Assembly: GCF_016424485.1 (NCBI RefSeq)
Contig: NZ_JAELUP010000033.1
Coordinates: forward strand, 1-61,002
DNA length: 61,002 nucleotides
Reading direction: 5' to 3'
Source: Paenibacillus roseus
Lineage (GTDB): Bacteria; Bacillota; Bacilli; Paenibacillales; Paenibacillaceae
A program made the translations under genes and the position numbers. This document shows positions 54,438 to 61,002 of this stretch, in pieces (positions within the stretch are counted from its first letter, which is position 1; each line of letters begins with the position of its first letter). Under the pieces are notes generated by a model, which was not told where the DNA came from, ran no database searches, and saw only the letters and a program-made list of their open reading frames with translations.

Positions 54438-55280
54438 TTGAGCATTCGGCAAGTTGAATTCGCGGCTCCACGGACAACTGCGACCGCGTCGAAGCTCATG
54501 GCCAGACGTTGGGGGCGCAGGCTCTACAAGCTGTTGGCAGGACTCGTGCTACCGCTCGTCCTGCTCGCTGCGTGGCAGATACTTGGAGACCGGGGCCTAA
54601 TCTCGACGCTGCTGTTTCCCACGCCCGCCGCAATTTTCAATAATGCTCTAGGGCTGTACGATACGGGGGAGCTGACGGACAATCTCCGAATCAGCTTGGT
54701 TCGGATGCTATCGGGTTTTGGGCTCGGGGCCAGCTGTGGCTTCGCGTTTGGTCTGGCGGTCGGGCTTTCCCGATACGTGGAACGCTCGCTTGATCCGACG
54801 ATCCAGATGATTCGGATGGTTCCCCATCTCGCGCTAACGACGCTGTTCGTTCTATGGTTCGGCATCGGGGAGACGGCGAAGGTGCTGCTCATTGCCAAGG
54901 GCGCTTTTTTCCCGCTCTACATCAATACCTACCTGGCCATTCGGAACGTGGACGGCAAATATTTCGAGGTCGCCCGGGTGCTTGGCTTCAGCGGGAAAAA
55001 GCGGTTATACCGGCTCGTTGTTCCGGCGATCATGCCCGGAGTCTTCCTCGGCATCCGACTCTCCGTTGCCGTATCCTGGTTGGGACTGGTCGTTGCGGAA
55101 ATCATGGGCTCGACTTCCGGGATCGGCTACATGATGATGGACGCAAGAGCGATGAGCATGACGGCGACGGTGTTCGTCGGTATTTTCCTGTTCGCGATTC
55201 TCGGTAAAACATCAGATTCGCTCGTGCTGGCCCTGGAGCGGCGGGTGCTGCGGTGGCGGGACAGCTTCGGCGGAAGATAG
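54438..55280 (+). CDS. Sulfonate-type ABC permease 1 (SsuC-like)
   Basis: 280 aa with about six hydrophobic segments; the coupling region is EVARVLGFSGKKRLYRLVVPAIMPGVFLGIRLSV. It starts at TTG 54438, six bases after the monooxygenase stop, with GGCGGGTGA as Shine-Dalgarno. Confidence 0.88.
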   Translation: MSIRQVEFAAPRTTATASKLMARRWGRRLYKLLAGLVLPLVLLAAWQILGDRGLISTLLFPTPAAIFNNALGLYDTGELTDNLRISLVRMLSGFGLGASCGFAFGLAVGLSRYVERSLDPTIQMIRMVPHLALTTLFVLWFGIGETAKVLLIAKGAFFPLYINTYLAIRNVDGKYFEVARVLGFSGKKRLYRLVVPAIMPGVFLGIRLSVAVSWLGLVVAEIMGSTSGIGYMMMDARAMSMTATVFVGIFLFAILGKTSDSLVLALERRVLRWRDSFGGR

Positions 55281-55290
55281 GGGGAGGAAA

Positions 55291-56127
55291 ATGGCCGGAC
55301 AATCGGAGATGACGTCTCCCGTTCCCGTTCGCGGCAGTAAGCCGGGAGCAAAGCGTGCGAGGGCGAGAAGAAGAGTCGACTTGCTTATCGCCTCCGCGCT
55401 TCCCGTGCTGATTTTGGCGGTATGGCAGACAGTGGGTTCAATCGGGCTAGTCGAGTCGATGTTTCTGCCGACGCCATGGCAGATCGTGAAGGGATTCCGG
55501 GAGCTTGCCGTCACAGGAGAATTATTTCAACATATCGGCATAAGTCTAGGCAGAGCGGCGGTCGGATTTTCCGTCGGAGGCGCGGCAGCGTTCGTAATGG
55601 GCATATGGACCGGATTTTCACGGCGTGCGGAGGACATGATTGATCCGTCCGTGCAATGGCTGCGGATGATACCGAATTTGGCGATCGGACCCCTGATTAT
55701 TCTTTGGTTCGGATTCAGCGAGACGTCCAAAATCATCATTATCGCCGTCGGCTCGTTTTTCCCGATCTACATCAATACGTTTCTCGGGATTCGCAGCGTG
55801 GACAACAAGTTGTATGAAGTTTCGCGCGTGCTTTCGTTTAATAGTTTCCAGCAGGTGCGCCGACTGGTGCTTCCCTCCTCCTTGCCCCATCTGCTTCTGG
55901 GCGTAAGGCTGTCGCTCGCGATTTCATGGCTCAGTCTCGTCGTGGCAGAGCTTATCGGGGCAAGCTCCGGTGTCGGACATCTCATTTTATACGCTTCACA
56001 AAACGCGAGAACCGATCTCGTCTTCGTTGGCGTCATCGTATTTGCTGTTGTCGGCAAGGCTGTCGATTCTCTCGTCCGGTACTTGGATCGAAAATGGCTC
56101 AAGTGGCGTGACGGATATCGAGGATAA
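55291..56127 (+). CDS. Sulfonate-type ABC permease 2 (SsuC-like)
   Basis: 278 aa, homologous to the previous gene (EVSRVLSFNSFQQVRRLVLPSSLPHLLLGVRLSLAISWLSLVVAELIGA). AGGGGGAGG precedes the ATG. Two different permeases suggest a heterodimeric channel or two substrates. Confidence 0.88.
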   Translation: MAGQSEMTSPVPVRGSKPGAKRARARRRVDLLIASALPVLILAVWQTVGSIGLVESMFLPTPWQIVKGFRELAVTGELFQHIGISLGRAAVGFSVGGAAAFVMGIWTGFSRRAEDMIDPSVQWLRMIPNLAIGPLIILWFGFSETSKIIIIAVGSFFPIYINTFLGIRSVDNKLYEVSRVLSFNSFQQVRRLVLPSSLPHLLLGVRLSLAISWLSLVVAELIGASSGVGHLILYASQNARTDLVFVGVIVFAVVGKAVDSLVRYLDRKWLKWRDGYRG

Positions 56128-56131
56128 AAGC

Positions 56132-56208
56132 GGAATAAAGGCGAGTGCTTCGCTTCTCCAGAATCCTGTCACGTCCCGGTTATCCGACTTCAGTTTCTTT
56201 CATTCAAC
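56132..56208 (-). repeat. Dispersed intergenic repeat, copy B
   Basis: Reverse-oriented partner of 29095-29170, placed between the permease and the aldolase genes of the operon. Shares AGAAGCGAAGC and CTCGCCTTTATTCC almost exactly, and GTTGAATGAAAGAAAC at its other end. Confidence 0.7.
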
Positions 56209-56244
56209 GGATCTAGCAAGCTAAAAAACGAGGAGGAGATAACA

Positions 56245-56997
56245 ATGGCTGTCATTCCTAAAGGGACAAGACCCGAGCCGCCTGTTTTCACAAATCTGGA
56301 GGATGAGCGGGAGTATCGCAAGATCCGGCTCGCGGCGGCGTTCCGCGTATTTGCAAAGTTTGGCTATGACGAAGGAGTGATGGGGCATATCTCGGTTCGG
56401 GACCCGATCAAAACCGATCACTACTGGACGAACCCGCTCGCGCTCAGCTTCAAGTTAATTAAGGCCAGCGATCTCGTGCTTCAAAATTACAACGGCGAAA
56501 TCGTTCACGGCCATGGTCATGTCCATGGCGGCGCGCTTCAATTGCATCTCCCGCTGCAGAAGCTGCGTCCTGACATTATCGCCATCGCCCACACGCATTC
56601 GATATATGGGAAGACCTGGTCCTCGCTGAACCGCTTGATCGATCCGATTACGTCGGAGTCCGCCGTGTTCTATAAAGCTCATGATGTATTTGACAGCTAT
56701 AAGCACGGCGAAGGCGAGGCTCTGGCGAATGCGGTTGGAGACCACAAGGCGCTTCTTCTGAAAAACCACGGTCTTGTTACGTTCGGGAAAACGGTGGACG
56801 AAGCCGCCTACTGGTTCATCTCCCTGGAGAGGGCCTGCCAAGCGCAGCTTCTCGCGGAAGCGGTAGGGACGCCAGAGCAGATTCCGCAGGAGCGCGCGGA
56901 GAAAATCTCCAATCTCTTCACGCCGGCCATGGGTTGGCTTAACTTCCAGCCCTACTATGATTCGATTATTCAGGAGCAGCCGGACCTTGCCCTGTAA
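56245..56997 (+). CDS. Class II aldolase/adducin family protein
   Basis: 250 aa. Zinc ligands are visible in AHTHSIYGK (His-x-His) and LLKNHGLVTFG; the family glycine-rich GHISVRDP is near residue 47. The family includes fuculose-phosphate aldolase and methylthioribulose-phosphate dehydratase. AGGAGG precedes the ATG. In this operon it may act on the carbon skeleton left after desulfurisation. Confidence 0.85.
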   Translation: MAVIPKGTRPEPPVFTNLEDEREYRKIRLAAAFRVFAKFGYDEGVMGHISVRDPIKTDHYWTNPLALSFKLIKASDLVLQNYNGEIVHGHGHVHGGALQLHLPLQKLRPDIIAIAHTHSIYGKTWSSLNRLIDPITSESAVFYKAHDVFDSYKHGEGEALANAVGDHKALLLKNHGLVTFGKTVDEAAYWFISLERACQAQLLAEAVGTPEQIPQERAEKISNLFTPAMGWLNFQPYYDSIIQEQPDLAL

Positions 56998-57107
56998 TCG
57001 AACCGCGATGGACGGGCAAGAAAGGCGGCGCGGAGGCCTGAAGATTCGGATTTTCGCGTCGCAGACGGCCGAGCCGGACAAGCCGGACGGCAACAGGAGG
57101 ATTCCCA

Positions 57108-58034
57108 ATGGTTTCAAAACGAGTGAACAGCATCACGGACCTGATCGGGGAGACGCCAGCGGTCAGACTGAACCGTCTGACAAGCAAGGATGACGCGGAA
57201 GTATACGTGAAGCTGGAATATTTCAACCCGAGCGGCAGTCTGAAAGACCGAGCCGCGTTCAACCTGATTGTAGAAGCCGAGAAGTCGGGTCGATTAAAGC
57301 CCGGCGCGACGATCATCGAGCCGACAAGCGGCAATACCGGGATCGGACTTGCCATGAATGCAGCGGCCAAGGGATACAGACTCGTCATCACGATGCCGTC
57401 CAACGCTACGAAGGAACGCATTCATATATTGAAGGCTTACGGAGCGGAGATCGTATTGACGCCGCCTGGGGAGCGCATGTCGGGAGCGATCCGCAAAGCG
57501 CTGGAACTGCAGCGCCAAATTCCGGGCAGCTTCGTGCCCCAGCAATTCGAGAATCCGGCCAATCCGGATATCCATCGTACTACGACGGCACTGGAGATTC
57601 TCGAACAGATGGAAGGCCAGCTCGACGCGTTCGTGGCGCCGGCAGGCACCGGCGGCACGATTACCGGAACGGGTGAAGTGCTGCGCGAGGCGTTGCCGGA
57701 CATTCGCATCGTGGTAATCGAGCCGCAAGGCTCGCCGGTTCTGTCCGGCGGCAAGCCGGGTGCGCACAAGCTGATCGGCGCAGGTCCGGGGTTCATCCCG
57801 GGCGTCATCAATCAGAACGTGTACGACGAGATTGTGCAGGTATCCGATGCCGACGCCGTCAAGATAGCGAAACAGCTTGCGATCTTCGAAGGCATTCTCG
57901 TAGGGCCTTCCTCGGGCGCATCGGTATGGGCCGCACTGCGGGAAGCCCGCAAGCTTGGACCCGGAAAGCGTGTGCTGTGCATCGCTCCCGACAACGGCGA
58001 GCGGTACCTCAGTTCGGACGTATTCGACGAATGA
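57108..58034 (+). CDS. cysK: Cysteine synthase
   Basis: 308-aa PLP enzyme, O-acetylserine sulfhydrylase type. Lys46 (GSLKDRAAF) forms the PLP aldimine, TSGNTG binds substrate, and GTGGTITG binds phosphate; the C terminus has LVGPSSGAS. AGGAGG precedes the ATG. Would capture sulfide as cysteine from the operon's sulfur release. Likely a second copy beside a housekeeping CysK elsewhere. Confidence 0.88.
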   Translation: MVSKRVNSITDLIGETPAVRLNRLTSKDDAEVYVKLEYFNPSGSLKDRAAFNLIVEAEKSGRLKPGATIIEPTSGNTGIGLAMNAAAKGYRLVITMPSNATKERIHILKAYGAEIVLTPPGERMSGAIRKALELQRQIPGSFVPQQFENPANPDIHRTTTALEILEQMEGQLDAFVAPAGTGGTITGTGEVLREALPDIRIVVIEPQGSPVLSGGKPGAHKLIGAGPGFIPGVINQNVYDEIVQVSDADAVKIAKQLAIFEGILVGPSSGASVWAALREARKLGPGKRVLCIAPDNGERYLSSDVFDE

Positions 58035-58079
58035 GCGAGCTGTTGCCTGACGGTTATTATATAGGAAGGGGATTGCCAG

Positions 58080-59690
58080 ATGACGTTTGATCCGCTCTAT
58101 CATCCTTATCCCGCTTATCGAACGCCCGCCTATGCCCGGCGGGGCATGGTCGCAACATCGCAACCTCTGGCAGCGCAGGCCGGTCTGGATGTCTTGAAGC
58201 GGGGCGGCAACGCGGTAGACGCAGCGATCGCGACCGCCGCAGCGCTGACTGTCGTTGAACCTTGCTCGAACGGTATCGGCGGGGACGCCTTCGCGCTAGT
58301 CTGGATCGAGGGTGAACTTCACGGGTTGAATGCCAGTGGGCCCGCCCCGCACTCCATCTCCATTGAGGCGGTGAAGCGGGCGGGGTACGACGCCATGCCG
58401 AGTTACGGAGCAATGCCGGTCACTGTGCCGGGGGCGCCTTCGGCATGGGCGGAGCTGTCCCGACGATTCGGGAAAATTCCGTTAGCCGAAGCGCTCGAGC
58501 CCGCGATCCGCTACGCGGAGGAGGGTTATCCTGTATCGCCGACCGTTGCCTACCACTGGCGAAAGTCTTATGATTCGTACCGCAACGTTCTTCAGGGAGC
58601 TGGCTTTGCCTCATGGTTCGAGACATTCGCGCCTGGAGGGAAGCCGCCTGCGGCAGGGGAACTATGGGCTTCTCCCGACCATGCCCGCACCTTGCGGCTT
58701 ATCGGCAACAGCGAAGCGGAAGCATTCTACCGCGGGGAGCTGTCCAGCCGAATCGCCGCGTTCGTGCAGGAAGAGGGCGGTTTCTTGAGCGAGGAGGATC
58801 TTGCCCGGTTCCGGCCGGAATGGGTAGAACCGATAAGCATCGATTACCGGGGCTACAAGGTATGGGAACTGCCTCCCAATGGGCAAGGTCTCGTCGCGCT
58901 GCTGGCGCTGAACGTCCTCAAGGGTTTCGACAGTCTTCAGCCGGGCGATGCGGACACGTATCATAAGCAGATCGAAGCTATGAAGCTGGCTTTTGCGGAC
59001 GGCAGGAAATATATTACCGATCCCTCCTTTATAAATGCCAATACGGAGGGACTGCTTGCGGACGATTACGCGTCACTGCGCCGGGCGCTTATCGGCTCTC
59101 GCGCCGGATTGTATGATGCGGGACAGCCGAAGGGAGGGGGTACCGTCTACTTGGCGGCGGCGGACGGCGAGGGCGGTATGGTGTCGTTCATCCAAAGCAA
59201 CTACATGCAATTCGGTTCCGGTCTTGTCGTCCCTGGAACTGGCATTGCACTCCAGAACCGGGGGCGAGATTTCTCATTGAACGAGAACGACGCCAACCGG
59301 CTAGAACCCGGCAAGCGGACGTACCATACCATCATCCCGGGATTTCTGACCCGAGGCGGGGAGGCGGTCGGACCGTTCGGCGTGATGGGCGGAATCATGC
59401 AGCCGCAAGGCCATGTTCAGACACTTATGAATATGATCGACTACGGCTTTCATCCGCAGGCGGCGCTCGACGCGCCTCGCTGGCAGTGGACGAACGACCG
59501 GACCGTTCTGGTGGAGCCCGGGTTCCCGGCCGCAATCGCGCAAGCGTTGGCCCGGAGAGGTCACGATATCCGGTTCGCGCTTGAATCCGGTTCCTTCGGG
59601 AGAGGACAGATCATCCTGCGCGACCCTGCCACTGGCATTCTCTGCGGCGGTACGGATTCGCGAACGGACGGAATCGTTGCTGTTTGGTGA
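58080..59690 (+). CDS. Gamma-glutamyltransferase-family protein
   Basis: 536 aa. N-terminal GMVATSQPLAAQAGLDVLKRGGNAVDAAIA and NGIGGDAF are family blocks; the self-processing Thr is in GGGTVYLAA (T355). No signal peptide, so it is probably cytoplasmic, unlike the usual periplasmic enzymes. It may cleave gamma-glutamyl sulfur compounds such as glutathione conjugates. Last gene of the operon; no terminator seen. Confidence 0.85.
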   Translation: MTFDPLYHPYPAYRTPAYARRGMVATSQPLAAQAGLDVLKRGGNAVDAAIATAAALTVVEPCSNGIGGDAFALVWIEGELHGLNASGPAPHSISIEAVKRAGYDAMPSYGAMPVTVPGAPSAWAELSRRFGKIPLAEALEPAIRYAEEGYPVSPTVAYHWRKSYDSYRNVLQGAGFASWFETFAPGGKPPAAGELWASPDHARTLRLIGNSEAEAFYRGELSSRIAAFVQEEGGFLSEEDLARFRPEWVEPISIDYRGYKVWELPPNGQGLVALLALNVLKGFDSLQPGDADTYHKQIEAMKLAFADGRKYITDPSFINANTEGLLADDYASLRRALIGSRAGLYDAGQPKGGGTVYLAAADGEGGMVSFIQSNYMQFGSGLVVPGTGIALQNRGRDFSLNENDANRLEPGKRTYHTIIPGFLTRGGEAVGPFGVMGGIMQPQGHVQTLMNMIDYGFHPQAALDAPRWQWTNDRTVLVEPGFPAAIAQALARRGHDIRFALESGSFGRGQIILRDPATGILCGGTDSRTDGIVAVW

Positions 59691-59730
59691 TGATCCGCGT
59701 AAAGCAACAGAACAGCAACCTATTCCAGGG

Positions 59731-60714
59731 CTACAAGGCATCATGTGAAAGAAGATTAAATAAGACAGCCGCCAGTTCCTCTTCGATATTGGCGGTTTCT
59801 ATTATTTTTGCTGATATTGCATGTTTTCCGGAATCTAATGTGTTGGTTAGATAGTGTTTTGAAGTTCTGGAGAAGATGACATTCCAGTTCATGATGATGT
59901 TATTGAAATGTTCTGTGAAGTCGATCAACTCATGAAAACCATGATGTTGAATCATATCTGTCAAAAGTGATTTAAAGCGAACCCTATTTAATAGAGTATT
60001 TTTTATAAGTCTATATAATTTAGTTCCAGAAAAATCATTTGCATTGGTGAAATATGCATTGAAATCCCAATTATATTTAAAATCATGGGCAAATATCTTC
60101 ATATAATCAGCAGCAGAGAAATTTGATTCTTTGAAAAATGAATGTATCATGGCTTTTTTTAACAAGCTGCTTGGATCGGGTGCAATTTCTCTCTTTTCAT
60201 AATTGAAAGAGTAGTACACGCCGGATGCAAGTTTGAAGTCTTCAATGGATAGTACTTCTGATACCTCATAGTAAGGGTCTAAAACTCTAACCATATCATT
60301 ATGAATGCCAACGACTACGCATATGTGATTGTTATGTTGTTTCTGATACCCTTTATCTCTTGGGGAGTAATAAGAATCATATCTAGTCATTGTAGGCTGT
60401 CCAAGACGTAAATTATCTTGTATAGCTCCAATAATTTCATTAGCTTTTGTGGCGTGGTTTTCAGTAAATGTGATCCCATAAACATGGTACAAGTTATCTT
60501 TAATTTTATGTTGGTCTTGTGATGAGACTGAAAATAAATCATTTAATGAAACGCCAGTTTTATTATATTGGAAGCACCAGGTATTCAGGTACATTAAACG
60601 ATAACCGACAAAGTTCCATGAGGCGAGCGTTGCAATAGCATCCTCAAAGCAGGTAGCAAACTGATTCGATGGGATACTTCTTTCCGGGTATACCAGCAAA
60701 GTTGAAGTAATCAT
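59731..60714 (-). CDS. BtrH-like protein
   Basis: 327 aa, AT-rich. Residues about 15-150 resemble the BtrH N-terminal domain (butirosin acyltransferase) with a papain/C39-like layout: Cys22 (ATCFEDA), His in HNNHICVVVG, Asp in RVLDPYYE. The rest has no recognised domain. BtrH relatives sit in NRPS, aminoglycoside or peptide gene clusters; here the partners lie beyond the window. It points toward the operon end. Confidence 0.65.
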   Translation of the reverse strand: MITSTLLVYPERSIPSNQFATCFEDAIATLASWNFVGYRLMYLNTWCFQYNKTGVSLNDLFSVSSQDQHKIKDNLYHVYGITFTENHATKANEIIGAIQDNLRLGQPTMTRYDSYYSPRDKGYQKQHNNHICVVVGIHNDMVRVLDPYYEVSEVLSIEDFKLASGVYYSFNYEKREIAPDPSSLLKKAMIHSFFKESNFSAADYMKIFAHDFKYNWDFNAYFTNANDFSGTKLYRLIKNTLLNRVRFKSLLTDMIQHHGFHELIDFTEHFNNIIMNWNVIFSRTSKHYLTNTLDSGKHAISAKIIETANIEEELAAVLFNLLSHDAL

Positions 60715-60921
60715 AATTGTGCTCCTTTAATAATAAGCTTCCAATGGGAAAATTATTTATATATAGGTATGAAGATTGTTAACTAAAGACGATAACTGAT
60801 TTGGAAGAATTCAGGGTAATTTCAATGGAAATATTAAACTTATTAAAAATATAATTTAAAAGTAAATTTACTCTTTTATAGTATGTGACTGGTTATTTTC
60901 CGTCAAGAAAAATCGCAATGA
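60715..60921. other. AT-rich upstream region of the BtrH-like gene
   Basis: No gene. Very AT-rich, fits a promoter for the minus-strand gene. Confidence 0.4.
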
Positions 60922-61002
60922 TGTTGTTGTTCTGTGATAATGTCACCCTATAACTGTTCTGAGATAATGTCACTATGGGACAGGAGACAATCACATTGAC
61001 GG
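60922..61002 (+). mobile_element. IS end, IS21-like (right flank)
   Basis: The 81 bases are the reverse complement of 2-82. They begin TGTTGTTCTG and carry the two 18-bp repeats (GTTCTGWGATAATGTCAC). The IS body would extend to the right. Both flanking copies show the same IS end, so they lie in opposite orientation. Confidence 0.7.

Overview
The window reads as chromosomal DNA of a spore-forming Firmicute, most likely Paenibacillus or a close relative. Supporting signs are a CotD-type spore coat protein, a YesM/YesN two-component pair beside a sugar ABC transporter, class Ib ribonucleotide reductase with NrdR boxes, a Zur-controlled COG0523 GTPase, a WapA/RHS-like secreted toxin, frequent TTG/GTG starts with strong Shine-Dalgarno sequences, and mixed base composition. 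Both ends of the window are the same 81-bp insertion-sequence end (IS21-like) in opposite orientation, so the window is probably an assembly contig that stops inside two copies of one IS.

Layout. 0.3-3.9 kb: a dedicated ECF vitamin-type transporter (S, A, A', T) whose second gene is a TudS-like iron-sulfur desulfidase. 4.1-5.4 kb: zinc GTPase behind two Zur-like boxes. 5.7-9.5 kb (minus): nrdI-nrdE-nrdF with paired NrdR boxes 31 bp apart. 9.9-18.5 kb: an AT-richer polymorphic toxin locus: a secreted three-domain carbohydrate-binding-like protein, a 2112-aa RHS protein with an N-terminal TIM barrel and a HINT-toxin C terminus, and a probable immunity protein; a deleted IS256-family element follows. 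20-28 kb: fumarase, a CcdC-like membrane protein, a eukaryotic-type HisA, the odhAB (2-oxoglutarate dehydrogenase) operon, a DNA glycosylase and a divergent SRAP protein. 29-37.7 kb: topoisomerase III, TraX-like protein, effector-binding protein, glycosyltransferase, YkvI-like transporter, lipoprotein, xpt and two small unknown genes. 37.8-46.5 kb: sugar ABC transporter, YesM/YesN pair and a NagZ-type GH3 enzyme, behind a promoter with an internal cre site. 46.4-50.5 kb: UppP, DUF1836 protein, a CorC-like protein with a promoter/palindrome, CotD and tRNA-Leu(CAG). 51-59.7 kb: a GC-rich eight-gene organosulfur operon (ABC transporter, flavin monooxygenase, class II aldolase, cysteine synthase, gamma-glutamyltransferase). 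59.7-60.7 kb: an AT-rich BtrH-like gene, cut off from its context by the IS end.

The most promising unexplained systems are the ECF/desulfidase operon, the organosulfur operon with aldolase and gamma-glutamyltransferase, and the TIM-barrel RHS toxin with its carbohydrate-binding companion. Several short non-coding repeats and leader structures are also recorded. All functions are assigned by reading motifs; no database search was run.
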